The position numbers and the translations under genes are program-made. A stretch of DNA of 64,000 bases from Pararhizobium sp. YC-54 (GTDB taxonomy: Bacteria > Pseudomonadota > Alphaproteobacteria > Rhizobiales > Rhizobiaceae): assembly GCF_025847205.1 (NCBI RefSeq), contig NZ_JAOYTH010000003.1, forward strand, positions 1-64,000, in the 5' to 3' direction. Below, piece by piece: positions 20,920 to 29,156 of this stretch (the stretch's first letter is position 1; each line of letters starts with the position of its first letter). Under the pieces are notes generated by a model. It had not been told where the DNA came from. It ran no database searches and worked only from the letters and a program-made list of their open reading frames with translations.

Positions 20920-20996
20920 GGTCCCATAGCTCAGCAGGATAGAGCGCAGGATTCCTAATCCTGAGGCCGATGGTTCGAATCCATCTGGGATCACCA
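20920..20996 (+). tRNA. tRNA-Arg (anticodon CCT)
   Basis: A complete cloverleaf: acceptor GGTCCCA/TGGGATC (one G-T pair), D arm GCTC/GAGC, anticodon stem CAGGA/TCCTG with loop TTCCTAA (anticodon CCT), T stem GATGG/CCATC with loop TTCGAAT, and an encoded CCA. Its 3' part from 20942 is duplicated at 24417-24469, marking a candidate integration site. Confidence 0.97.
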
Positions 20997-21329
20997 ATCA
21001 CCGCATGTCCGACCCTGAGACAGAGGTCCATGGTTCCATCCTCCTTGACCTCCCGCATCAGGCTTCGAAGAAGATTCATCTCCCAACAAGCACAACTTCG
21101 AATGAAACCACGGAAGTAGCCAGTGACTGGCCTCCGCATGCGGCGGGATCGTCGTCTCCAGAACCCGCCCAAATTTACGTAGATCGAAACACTGTTACCG
21201 TAACGTACTTCCGTCCACTATGAATATGGTATCTGCTCCCGTTCAACCTTGAGCCGGAGTGTCACCTATGAATTTCAGAAGCCCAATTTTTCCGACGATG
21301 CGCCAGGCGTCGGCGACGAGCGCAACGTC
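20997..21329. other. Gene-free stretch after the tRNA
   Basis: I see no supported gene, strong hairpin or repeat here. The last part (about 21170-21245) is less GC-rich and probably holds the promoter of the DUF3302/HlyD pair. Confidence 0.5.
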
Positions 21330-21575
21330 ATGAGCGTATTGGATGTGTTCGCCTGGATCGTTCTGATCGTACTCGTACTCAGCACAGTGGCAGTCGTCGT
21401 TTTCCTGGCTATGCTCCCCGGCACAATCGCCAAGCGGCGCAATCATCCCTGGGCGGAGGCGATAACCGTGGCTGGCTGGGTGACGTTGTTCCTCGGTTTC
21501 GCGCTTTGGCCAATCGTTTTGATCTGGGCCTATGTCGACGTCCCTCGGGTTGCAAGCGCGGAGAACGTCCGATGA
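21330..21575 (+). CDS. DUF3302 small inner-membrane protein (YiaW-like)
   Basis: From the ATG at 21330 the protein has 81 residues with two hydrophobic helices (FAWIVLIVLVLSTVAVVVFL and ITVAGWVTLFLGFALWPIVL) separated by a basic loop with AKRRNHPWAEA, the arrangement of DUF3302 proteins such as E. coli YiaW. Its stop overlaps the next start as ATGA. YiaW is paired with the HlyD-like YiaV in E. coli, matching the pair here. Upstream in-frame extension lacks a membrane-protein character and is not preferred. Confidence 0.82.
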   Translation: MSVLDVFAWIVLIVLVLSTVAVVVFLAMLPGTIAKRRNHPWAEAITVAGWVTLFLGFALWPIVLIWAYVDVPRVASAENVR

Positions 21576-22513
21576 TCGTCGTCCTTCTGAACGTCTACCT
21601 CGTCATCCTCTTCTGCCTGGTCAAGTTTAAGGTCGTGCGATTCAATCTGTTTTGGAAGGTCTCGCCGGTCCTTGTCCTCCTGTTGCTTTTGATCGGTCTG
21701 TTCATTCCGATGGGCTGGGGGGCACCACAAGGAACGGCACTGACCGTCCGCAATTCCGTTGCCATTGTTCCGGATGTGGCTGGCGAGGTCGTAGAGGTGC
21801 CCGTCACGGCGAACACGCCGCTCAAGGCGGGCGATGTCCTTTTCAGGATCGACCCTGTACCTTTCAAGGCAAAGGTGGACGCTCTGGAGGCGCAACTGGA
21901 CCTCGCACAGCTCCGGCTGTCCGAAACGTCAAGACTGCAGACAACGGGAGCCGGCCGAGCGTTCGACACCGAACAAAGCCAGGCCGAGGTCGAGCAACTG
22001 CAGGCCCAGCTTATCGGTGCCAAGTGGGACCTGGAAAAGACCGTCGTTCGCGCTCCAGCAGACGGCTACGTCACCAATCTCGCCCTTCGCAAAGGCGCTC
22101 GCGTCAGCAGCCTGCCGCTTGCGCCCGTTATGGCGTTCATCGACACGGCGGACACGATCATCGGTATCGAGGTGCCTCAGATCAATGCACGCTATGTTCA
22201 GCCCGGTCAGCCGGTGGAGGCGACCTTCAAGTTCATGCCTGGCAAGGTCTATCCCGGAAAGGTGGAGAGCGTCCTGCAGGCGGTCGCGACTGGTCAGGCG
22301 AGGGTTTCGGGCAACGCCGTGACCCCTGAGTTGATCCAAAGCCTTCCTGTCGTCGTGAGGATCAAACTGGATGATGCCGAGTTCGCAGACAGACTACCGG
22401 CTGGAAGTACGGGTACGGCCGCGATCTTCACCGACCACGTCCAGGCGGCCCACGTGATACGCAAAGTCCTGCTGCGGCAGGTCGCCATCACGAACTACGT
22501 CAACCCGTTCTGA
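21572..22513 (+). CDS. HlyD/EmrA-like membrane fusion protein (YiaV-like)
   Basis: The 313-residue protein starts at ATG 21572, which overlaps the DUF3302 stop. Two N-terminal hydrophobic segments (VLLNVYLVILFCLV and VSPVLVLLLLLIGLFI) are followed by a biotinyl-lipoyl-like domain (VAIVPDVAGEVVEVPVTANT...LKAGDVLFRIDP), a short coiled coil (about residues 90-140) and the second lipoyl half (VRAPADGYVTNLALRKGARV). HlyD-family proteins bridge inner-membrane transporters to the outer membrane. No matching pump or outer-membrane factor is nearby, as for yiaV. Confidence 0.85.
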   Translation: MIVVLLNVYLVILFCLVKFKVVRFNLFWKVSPVLVLLLLLIGLFIPMGWGAPQGTALTVRNSVAIVPDVAGEVVEVPVTANTPLKAGDVLFRIDPVPFKAKVDALEAQLDLAQLRLSETSRLQTTGAGRAFDTEQSQAEVEQLQAQLIGAKWDLEKTVVRAPADGYVTNLALRKGARVSSLPLAPVMAFIDTADTIIGIEVPQINARYVQPGQPVEATFKFMPGKVYPGKVESVLQAVATGQARVSGNAVTPELIQSLPVVVRIKLDDAEFADRLPAGSTGTAAIFTDHVQAAHVIRKVLLRQVAITNYVNPF

Positions 22514-22623
22514 CCGCTCCTCGCAAGCGATGACATGAAGAAATGAGAAACCCGATGTTCTGCATGCACGAGTCGAAGGCGACTGGCGGCAGTCGAATCG
22601 CCGTCAGTGGAGAGCAATGAACA

Positions 22624-22649
22624 GCCCGCGCCTTTCAAGTCGCGCGGGC
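22624..22649. terminator. Hairpin between convergent genes
   Basis: Perfect 8-bp stem GCCCGCGC/GCGCGGGC with a 10-nt loop between the stops of the HlyD-like and CorC-like genes. T-tracts on both sides are weak; it may serve both strands. Confidence 0.5.
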
Positions 22650-22659
22650 ATCTCGGTCG

Positions 22660-23985
22660 TCAAGCGTCGGAAAGGCGCTTGGCCAATATCTTGTCGATCC
22701 TACGACCGTCCATGTCGATGATCTCGAAAGACCATACGTCGTGGCGGAATGTCTCGCCCACCACGGGCAGATGCTTCAGCTTGTAGAGGGCAAAGCCAGC
22801 GAGGGTGTGGAAGTCACCGTCGGAGGGGCCGTCACCAAGGCCCAGACGCTGGAATGCCTCGTAAGCGGGCATCGATCCTTCCATTAGCAACGACCCGTCC
22901 GTTCTCTCGACCACGTTGGGGAGTTCTCCGTCGGGACCTGGCAGGTCTCCGGCGATCGCCTCGAGCAGATCGGTCTGCGTGACGATGCCTTCCAGGCTGC
23001 CGTACTCGTCGATCACGATGGCGAGACGCACGGGTGATGCCTTGAAGTTGTCGAGAACGCGGAAGACGGGTGTGGATTCGTGGAGGACGAGCGGTTCCTT
23101 CAAGACCGCCATCGGATCGATCGTGCCGCCGTTGAGGGCCTGGATCAGCAAATCCTTTTTCAGAACCATGCCGATGGGCTCGTCGATCGTCCCACGCGAT
23201 ACGACCAGCTGGTCGTGATGCGATTCCCTGATCGTCTTCAGCATGTCTTCGAGGCTGTCGTCTGCGTCGATCCAGTCGACGTCCAGCCTGGGCGTCATGA
23301 TGTCGGAGATGTGGCGGTCCCCAATGTTGAACACGCGTTCGACCAGTTGCTGTTGGGCGACGTCGAGCAGACCGCCTTCTTGGCTCTCGGCGACGAGAAG
23401 CTTCAGTTCGTCCGCCGAATGCAATGACGACTCGCCCGTTCCTGGACGAAGCCCGACCAGTCTAAGGACGAGGTTGCCAAGACCGTTGAGAGTCATGATC
23501 GCAGGCTTGAGCACAACGAGGAAGAAGCCGAGCGGGCGCACAACGGCGAGCGCCGTTCCCTCGCTTCTCTGCAGGGCCAGGCTTTTGGGTGCTAGCTCGC
23601 CAAGCACGATATGCAGCGCCGTGATGATAATGAAGGCGATTGCGACCGCGATTGCGTGGGAGCTGGCCGTTGCCCATGTTCCTGGTAGGAAGGCTAGAAG
23701 CGGTTCGATGAGATGCGCCAAGGCGGGTTCGCCGACCCAGCCCAATGCAAGCGATGAAATGGTGATGCCGAGCTGGGTGGCAGCGAGATTGGCGTCGAGG
23801 TTATCGACTGCTCTCTGGAGTGCCGTTGAATTCATGCGGCCAGCGGCGACGAGTTCAGTTACCCTGCTTCGTCTCACCGAAACCAACGAGAATTCGGCGG
23901 CGACGAAAAAGCCGTTTGCGGCAACAAGGAGAAAAACGGCGATGATGCCGACGTAGTCGAATATACTGCCATCCTGGTCCGGCAT
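22660..23985 (-). CDS. CNNM/CBS/CorC_HlyC family membrane protein (hemolysin-like)
   Basis: The 441-residue protein has an N-terminal DUF21/CNNM transmembrane domain (about residues 12-200, starting IAVFLLVAANGFFVAAEFSL). Two CBS domains follow (about 215-335; IMTPRLDVDWIDADDS and ASPVRLAIVIDEYGSLEGIV), then a C-terminal CorC_HlyC domain. Relatives include YtfL and TlyC, now viewed mainly as metal-ion (Mg, Co) transport or membrane-adaptation proteins rather than toxins. It is transcribed leftward and convergent with the HlyD-like gene. It is the largest cargo gene of the putative island. Confidence 0.88.
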   Translation of the reverse strand: MPDQDGSIFDYVGIIAVFLLVAANGFFVAAEFSLVSVRRSRVTELVAAGRMNSTALQRAVDNLDANLAATQLGITISSLALGWVGEPALAHLIEPLLAFLPGTWATASSHAIAVAIAFIIITALHIVLGELAPKSLALQRSEGTALAVVRPLGFFLVVLKPAIMTLNGLGNLVLRLVGLRPGTGESSLHSADELKLLVAESQEGGLLDVAQQQLVERVFNIGDRHISDIMTPRLDVDWIDADDSLEDMLKTIRESHHDQLVVSRGTIDEPIGMVLKKDLLIQALNGGTIDPMAVLKEPLVLHESTPVFRVLDNFKASPVRLAIVIDEYGSLEGIVTQTDLLEAIAGDLPGPDGELPNVVERTDGSLLMEGSMPAYEAFQRLGLGDGPSDGDFHTLAGFALYKLKHLPVVGETFRHDVWSFEIIDMDGRRIDKILAKRLSDA

Positions 23986-24603
23986 ACGGTCGAGGTTTCC
24001 TGTGCTGTTGCGATGCCGAAAACCGTAGCATGGGAAATCGTTGTGCAGGAGCCCTGGCCTGGCTTATTCGCCCGCCGTTCGCAGACTTTGATGATGCGAG
24101 GGCGCTCGATCCTTTCGAGGAGGCCCCGTCTCCCCAGACAACCTCGAACACAACGATGTGGCCTGGCTTACCGGGGCGGGCCATCAATTTCGTCGCACCG
24201 TAACCCTCTCGGGCCGACCTGGGATGTCGTCGCCCTTTTAGCGGAGCTTGCCCTTTTCGTACGATGAAAGGCGCGAGACGGCGGACCCCTATTGTCTTGG
24301 GTCCCGAGAGGATCGGTAAATTCAGTCGCCGGCCCGTCAGGCTTGAAATCGAGGAATTTTCCCGAGGCACGAAGTACCGGCGGTTGATGTCAACGAGCCC
24401 GCTCTCAGGCTCGCACGAGCGCAGGATTCCTAATCCTGAGGCCGATGGTTTGAATCCATCTGGGATCACTCATTACCGCAAGCATCTCAGAAAAATACGT
24501 TCCGGCAAGCGGACGGCAGGAGATGCCGTCTCAGCAGTATCAGGCAAGCAAGGTTTGCAGGGGGCACGTACTATCCCCCTGGGATGCCGTTCGCTACCAG
24601 GCG
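23986..24603. other. Island right end and flank without genes
   Basis: This 618-bp stretch contains the promoter side of the CorC-like gene and the orphan tRNA fragment (24417-24469). Short open frames here lack ribosome sites and recognisable products. I see nothing else supported. Confidence 0.6.
24417..24469 (+). pseudogene. tRNA-Arg(CCT) 3' fragment (att-like repeat)
   Basis: It matches 20942-20994 at 52 of 53 positions and covers the anticodon arm, T arm and 3' acceptor strand. The 5' acceptor strand and most of the D arm are absent and there is no CCA. The single change (c20976 to t24451) falls in the T loop (TTCGAAT to TTTGAAT). It cannot fold as a tRNA and marks the far boundary of the island. 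Confidence 0.85.
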
Positions 24604-24768
24604 TTAGTACCCAACCCGTACGCCGCCCGCATTGGAGGCTCCGAAATCCGGTACCGGCCCATAGCCCTGATACTGGGCATAGGTGGTGTTGTTCGCGCCG
24701 GTGCTTGCGCAACCAGAAAGCGCCAGAAGCGCCATTGCCGCAACGGCCATCAGAGATTTAAGGGACAT
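24604..24768 (-). CDS. Small lipoprotein
   Basis: The 54-residue protein begins MSLKSLMAVAAMALLALSGC, a lipoprotein signal with lipobox LSGC. The mature part is about 35 residues, rich in Gly, Asn and Tyr (TTYAQYQGYGPVPDFG). AGGAG sits ideally before the start at 24768. It is predicted to be anchored in the outer membrane; role unknown. Its start lies 347 bp from the stop of the next gene on the same strand. Confidence 0.78.
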   Translation of the reverse strand: MSLKSLMAVAAMALLALSGCASTGANNTTYAQYQGYGPVPDFGASNAGGVRVGY

Positions 24769-25115
24769 GATTTTCTCCTGTCGAGGGGATTGGCCAGAAG
24801 GCCGGATGGCCATGATAATGTTCGTCCAATTCACCGCCAATGGCAAGTAGGACCATCCCAGCCAAAGACGGGATAACAGACGGGATCGTAAACACAATCT
24901 GAAAAAGAAAGCAGTACCGCAGGAAAACCCGCAAGGATCCGGACAAAGAAAAAGGCCGGGTGAAAACCCGACCTCTCCGACCCGTCTCGACAACAGCCGC
25001 CAGTCCATCCGTGGTCAGCCGCTGGAAACGAATTCCATGGGCGTAATATGGCAAGGGAATGTAACCGTTTCAAGACAAGACAAGGCAAAGAATAAGGAAA
25101 AACTTCGCTATCTGC
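24769..25115. other. Intergenic stretch between lipoprotein and PLP-enzyme genes
   Basis: It holds the minus-strand terminator at 24945-24974 and presumably the lipoprotein promoter between there and 24769. No gene is supported. Confidence 0.6.
24945..24974 (-). terminator. Rho-independent terminator of the PLP-enzyme gene
   Basis: On the minus strand the stem AGGTCGGGT/ACCCGGCCT (loop TTTC, one G-U pair in RNA) is followed by TTTTTCTTT, about 140 bp after the stop at 25116. Confidence 0.75.
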
Positions 25116-26399
25116 TCAGGCCGCATCCAGCGCCATCGTCAGGTCGGCGATCAGATCATCGGGATGTTCGATACCGATCGACAGGCGGATGGTTGATTCC
25201 AAGACGCCAATCCGTTGACGGACCTCCAGCGGCACGCCGGAATGGGTCATGCTTGCCGGATGGCTGGCCAGCGATTCGGTACCACCGAGGCTGACGGCGA
25301 GCTTGAAGATCTGCAGCGCGTTCAGAAACTTGAAGGATGCCGGCTGGCCACCGCGGATATCGAAGGAAAAGGTCGATCCCGCCCCCGTGCATTGCGCCGC
25401 AAATGTCTTTCCGAGTGGGGACTGCGGGTCATGATAGGGCAGATAGTGAATGCCCTCGACTTTCGGATGGTCGCGCAGGAAGTTGGCGACTTCGAGCGCA
25501 TTATTGTTGGCCTTCTCCATGCGGATCGACAATGTCTCCAAAGACCGGCCGAGCATCCAGCAGGAATGCGGATCGAGCTGTGTGCCGATGGCGCCGCGCA
25601 GCGCCTTGACCTGTTTCATCACCGCCTTTGCGCCAAGAGCCGCCCCCGCGATCAGATCGGAATGACCGCCGACATATTTGGTCAGCGAATAGAGCGATAT
25701 GTCGGCGCCATGCTCGATCGGCCGCTGGAAGACCGGGCCAAGCAGGGTATTGTCGCAGGCAACAATCGGCGTATGCCCCTGTTTTCGTCCGATGGCGTCA
25801 GCAATCCTGCGGATCATGGCGACATTGACGAGACTGTTGGTGGGGTTGGCCGGCGTTTCGATCAGGATCATCGAGACGCGGCCTTTCGCCATGGCTTCCT
25901 CAGCCGCCGCCTGCACGGACGCCTCGTTGACACCGTCGGCAAATCCAACAGCAGCGACGCCCATGTTGAGAAAGGTCTTTGCCAGGAGCGTTTCGGTGCC
26001 CCCGTAAAGCGGCTGCGAATGGAGGATGGCATCGCCCGGTCGCACAAATGCCAGCAGCGTCGTTGCAATCGCCGACATGCCGGAGGAAAACAGCGCGCAG
26101 CTTTCCGTGCGCTCGTAGACGGCGAGACGATCCTCGACGATCTCGCTGTTGGGGTGATTGAAGCGGGAATAGACGAGCCCTGCACCGGTCCCTGCAGGCG
26201 GCTCGCGGCGGCCGGAAACGAAATCGAAGAAATCGCGCCCCTCCTCGGCCGACTTGAAGACGAAGGTGGACGTCAAAAACACCGGCGGCTTGACCGCGCC
26301 CTCGGAAAGCTCCGGGTCATAGCCGTAGTTCAGCATCAGGGTCTCAGGATGCAGTTTATGATTGCCGATATGGGTCTTGGAGGGATGTGGAGCAGTCAT
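25116..26399 (-). CDS. Cystathionine gamma-synthase/methionine gamma-lyase family PLP enzyme
   Basis: The 427-residue fold type I enzyme has the PLP lysine K241 in [11 protein letters not shown], the cofactor-contact tyrosine region ([14 protein letters not shown]) and the [13 protein letters not shown] and [13 protein letters not shown] segments of the Cys/Met metabolism family. CGGAG precedes the start at 26399. Members perform gamma-synthase, gamma-lyase or sulfhydrylase chemistry, and this subgroup (about 427 residues with an extended N-terminus) is often labelled cystathionine gamma-synthase family without an assay. It stands alone, so pathway context does not settle which. Confidence 0.88.
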   Translation of the reverse strand: MTAPHPSKTHIGNHKLHPETLMLNYGYDPELSEGAVKPPVFLTSTFVFKSAEEGRDFFDFVSGRREPPAGTGAGLVYSRFNHPNSEIVEDRLAVYERTESCALFSSGMSAIATTLLAFVRPGDAILHSQPLYGGTETLLAKTFLNMGVAAVGFADGVNEASVQAAAEEAMAKGRVSMILIETPANPTNSLVNVAMIRRIADAIGRKQGHTPIVACDNTLLGPVFQRPIEHGADISLYSLTKYVGGHSDLIAGAALGAKAVMKQVKALRGAIGTQLDPHSCWMLGRSLETLSIRMEKANNNALEVANFLRDHPKVEGIHYLPYHDPQSPLGKTFAAQCTGAGSTFSFDIRGGQPASFKFLNALQIFKLAVSLGGTESLASHPASMTHSGVPLEVRQRIGVLESTIRLSIGIEHPDDLIADLTMALDAA

Positions 26400-26579
26400 G
26401 ACAGTCTCCGGGATTTGATGCGAATGCCGCAGTCTACATCAATTTTCGCCACTGCTTCTTGCCAATCTGCAGGCTTTTTCATTCGAAAATTGCGCGGGCG
26501 GCGATGAATGACGGATAAAACCCGGAATGCTGGAGCCTTGGTGACAAGACGCTCACCCTATATCCAGGCCGGCTCTCAG

Positions 26580-28298
26580 TCAGTCCATAGCATCGCTCTT
26601 GAGACTGCCCGGTACATTCATCTGCTTGCGCTCACGCGCCATATCGCTGACGGCGGCGCGCAGGCGTGGGTGCCGGGCCATGAAGATGTTGAAATCGCGC
26701 CGGTCGAGTTTCAGAAACTGGCAGAAATCCACCGCGATCACGTCGGCGGTGCGCGATCCGCCACTGAGCAGCGCCATCTCACCGAAAAATGCGCCGGCCT
26801 CCAGTAGGATGGCATTGCCCGGCAAGCGGACCTCGCAGGCACCGGACGAGATGAAATACATGGCATCGCCACGCTCGCCGACCCGGATCACCTTGTCGCC
26901 CGGCGAGGCCGATGCCGGTCTGAACAAGAGAAGAAGCTCCTCGAGGGCATGCTCGTTGACTTCGGAAAACAACGGAAAGGTGCTGACCAGCTGCTGTTTT
27001 TTCAGCTGTTGCTGGCTTTCCTTTTCGTCGGCCCGCGCTTTGATGATATCCAGCTCACGACTGAGGACTGCAAATTTCCGCTGACCGTAGTTTGGCACGG
27101 CTGCGCTGAGAGCCGTCTTCAGCTTTGCTGCGCCCCAGAAAATCAGCGGATTGATGGTAATCGACAGGATGGCGCCGGCCAGGACGAGGTCGTGCCCCTC
27201 CTGGGACAGGAGCCCGAGAGAAACCCCAAGCCCAGCGACGATGAAGGAGAATTCGCCGATCTGGGCGAGGCTTGCCGCCACCGTCAGCGCCATCGGCATG
27301 GGATAGCGCAGCATCAGCACGAAACCGGCGGCAATCATCGATTTTCCAAGTGTGATAAGCGTCAGGATGGCGAGGACGGCAAGCGGCTGATCTACCAGGA
27401 TCATCGGGTTGAACAGCATGCCGACCGATACGAAGAACAACACCGAAAAGGCATTCTGCAGCGGCAGCGAATCCGCCGCCGCCCTATGGCTGAGATGCGA
27501 TTCGCTCATCACGACGCCGGCAAAAAACGCTCCCAGCGCAAACGATACGCCGAAAAGTATCGCCGAACCGAAGGCAATGCCGAGCGCAATGGCAAGAACG
27601 GTGAGCGTGAACAGTTCGCGCGACCCGGTGCGGGCAACCAGCGTCAAAAGCCAGGGAACGATCCGCGGCCCCAAAACGATGGCGAGGACGGCAAATGCGC
27701 CGAGCTTGACCAGGGTCAGCACGATCGTCAGTGCGACGGGCGTTGCGCCGGCGCCCGTCTCATGCGCCCCGGCACCATGGGCGCCTAAAACCTCAGCGAC
27801 GATCGGCAGCAGAACCAGCGCCAGAACCATGGCCAGGTCCTCGACGATCAGCCAGCCGATGGCCACCCGGCCATTCGGCGAGTTGACCAGATTTCGCTCC
27901 TCCAGCGCCTTGAGCAGCACGACGGTGCTGGCAACCGAAATGCTCAGTCCGAAGACCAGCCCGGCGCCGAGGTTCCAGCCCCAGAGCGTACAAAGGCCGA
28001 TTCCTAAAAGTGTTGCCAGGATGATCTGGCCAATGGCGCCGGGGATGGCCACCCCGCGAACGGCGATGAGATCTGCGGCGGAGAAATGCAGGCCGACACC
28101 GAACATCAGAAGAATAACGCCGATTTCGGCCAGTTGGGCGGCAAGACCGGTATCGGCCGTGAACCCGGGCGTGAGAGGTCCCATCACGATGCCGGCAACC
28201 AGATATCCGACCAGCGGCGGCAGGCGGAGCCGATCCGCGAAATAGCCGAAGCCTGCAGCCAGCACGAAGCTGATTGCGACGGTTGCCACCAATGCCAT
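26580..28298 (-). CDS. CPA2 cation:proton antiporter with C-terminal cyclic-nucleotide-binding domain
   Basis: From ATG 28298 (MALVATVAISFVLAAGFG) the protein is 572 residues. Roughly twelve hydrophobic segments form a KefB/YbaL-like exchanger (ADRLRLPPLVGYLVAGIVMG near the N-terminus, then FALGAFFAGVVMSESHLSHRA). A short linker leads to a cNMP-binding/Crp-like domain (about residues 435-555; LFRPASASPGDKVIRVGERG, then FFGEMALLSGGSRTADVIA). Classic KefB/YbaL relatives end in a TrkA-N/RCK domain instead. It is predicted to exchange K or Na for protons under control of a bound ligand. A start 20 codons upstream is possible but gives a non-hydrophobic leader. Confidence 0.88.
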   Translation of the reverse strand: MALVATVAISFVLAAGFGYFADRLRLPPLVGYLVAGIVMGPLTPGFTADTGLAAQLAEIGVILLMFGVGLHFSAADLIAVRGVAIPGAIGQIILATLLGIGLCTLWGWNLGAGLVFGLSISVASTVVLLKALEERNLVNSPNGRVAIGWLIVEDLAMVLALVLLPIVAEVLGAHGAGAHETGAGATPVALTIVLTLVKLGAFAVLAIVLGPRIVPWLLTLVARTGSRELFTLTVLAIALGIAFGSAILFGVSFALGAFFAGVVMSESHLSHRAAADSLPLQNAFSVLFFVSVGMLFNPMILVDQPLAVLAILTLITLGKSMIAAGFVLMLRYPMPMALTVAASLAQIGEFSFIVAGLGVSLGLLSQEGHDLVLAGAILSITINPLIFWGAAKLKTALSAAVPNYGQRKFAVLSRELDIIKARADEKESQQQLKKQQLVSTFPLFSEVNEHALEELLLLFRPASASPGDKVIRVGERGDAMYFISSGACEVRLPGNAILLEAGAFFGEMALLSGGSRTADVIAVDFCQFLKLDRRDFNIFMARHPRLRAAVSDMARERKQMNVPGSLKSDAMD

Positions 28299-28533
28299 AT
28301 CCTGATGCACGCACTGCCCCCCGGCTGCTCTCATTCCGCCCATATGATCTATTTGCATCGTATGCTGTCAGCAAGAGCTCGACCACCGATATGCGGAAAA
28401 GGGCGCTTTGCTGACTTCAGTTGCGGGGAGGACGGAATGCCCGCGCCTGGATCAGAAACGGCTGCAGCGGCCGCTTTTGGAACAAGCTTTCGACCTACAC
28501 GTTTGCAGGGATGCTTAAACAGGAAAAAACATA

Positions 28534-28671
28534 ATGCAAATGACCATGCGCGCCGTTGTCTTCGTGATCGTCGGGTCGATTCTGAGCATTCTTGTCATCA
28601 AATACGCCAATAACGATCTGAACGCCGCCGTGCCGATGATCGACCCGGCCGTGGCCGCGGGGCCGGTCTGA
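28534..28671 (+). CDS. 45-residue membrane peptide
   Basis: A short frame (MQMTMRAVVFVIVGSILSIL, then VIKYANNDLNAAVPMIDPAV) with AGGAAAA eight bases before its ATG. It encodes one hydrophobic helix (residues about 6-22) and a short polar tail. No family is recognised. The ribosome site and helix favour a real small membrane protein. Confidence 0.5.
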   Translation: MQMTMRAVVFVIVGSILSILVIKYANNDLNAAVPMIDPAVAAGPV

Positions 28672-28836
28672 TCCCGCACCGATAAAAAACCGCCACAATC
28701 AATCGTCACTCGTAGCGCCCAAGGACGCGCCGCAACTGTTACGGCGGCGTGGACCTTGTTGGATTCCGGCGATGGGCAGGTCCTTGCCGGCCGGAGAAAA
28801 CGGCTATCGTGGCAGCCAGGCAACAGGAGACGAAGC

Positions 28837-29049
28837 ATGACAAAATGGCGCAACGAGCCGATGCTCCCCAATCATGTGGAGCTGTGCCAGCGTGTCTTCG
28901 ACAGCACGAGGGCGGCCCGCAACATTGCTCCCGACAGCGATGCCAACGACCCGGTGGCGGCCTTGGTGCTGACGTTGTATCGTCACGGTGTTCGCGACGA
29001 GGACGAACTGTTGACGCGCGTTCTCCTGGCCCTGGACGAGAAGTCCTGA
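28837..29049 (+). CDS. Small hypothetical protein
   Basis: From ATG 28837, with AGGAGA seven bases upstream, the product is 70 residues (MTKWRNEPMLPNHVELCQRV...) and predicted soluble and mostly helical, ending in acidic helices (DEDELLTRVLLALDEKS). No domain is recognised. It stands alone between the antiporter/small-peptide region and the sulfur-related block. Confidence 0.6.
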   Translation: MTKWRNEPMLPNHVELCQRVFDSTRAARNIAPDSDANDPVAALVLTLYRHGVRDEDELLTRVLLALDEKS

Positions 29050-29121
29050 ACCGGTGGTCAAATCCCGGCGGGTTGCGTGAACACGGTAATGGCTTGACCG
29101 CCGGCTAATATTGATAAAAAA

Positions 29122-29132
29122 TATAGACTATC
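29122..29132. promoter_or_regulatory. TATAGACTAT pseudo-palindrome upstream of the FAD protein
   Basis: ATAG-A-CTAT (29123-29131) is an odd-length palindrome 26 bp before the start at 29157. The same core occurs twice in the divergent promoter region at 36217-36577, next to sulfur-acquisition genes. I treat it as a candidate operator or activator site. Confidence 0.5.
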
Positions 29133-29156
29133 GAAACGGCCCGACGATGAGGTGTC

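Larger units (their letters stand above)
20942..24469. mobile_element. Putative integrase-less island at tRNA-Arg(CCT)
   Basis: The segment is bounded by 53-bp direct repeats (20942-20994 and 24417-24469) that differ at one position. The left copy is the 3' part of the intact tRNA and the right copy is an orphan fragment, as left by tRNA-targeted integration. Similarity continues weakly for about 13 bp past both repeats. Cargo is a DUF3302/HlyD pair and a CNNM/CorC-type protein. No integrase or excisionase is present, so it is a remnant or was mobilised in trans. A simple tRNA duplication is the alternative. Confidence 0.6.

Noticed and set aside
24417..24469. A second functional tRNA-Arg gene
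   Set aside because: It lacks the 5' acceptor strand, most of the D arm and CCA, so it cannot fold; treated as an att-like fragment.
24264..24761. A coding frame across the orphan tRNA fragment
   Set aside because: It runs through the tRNA remnant and antisense to the lipoprotein gene, with no ribosome site.
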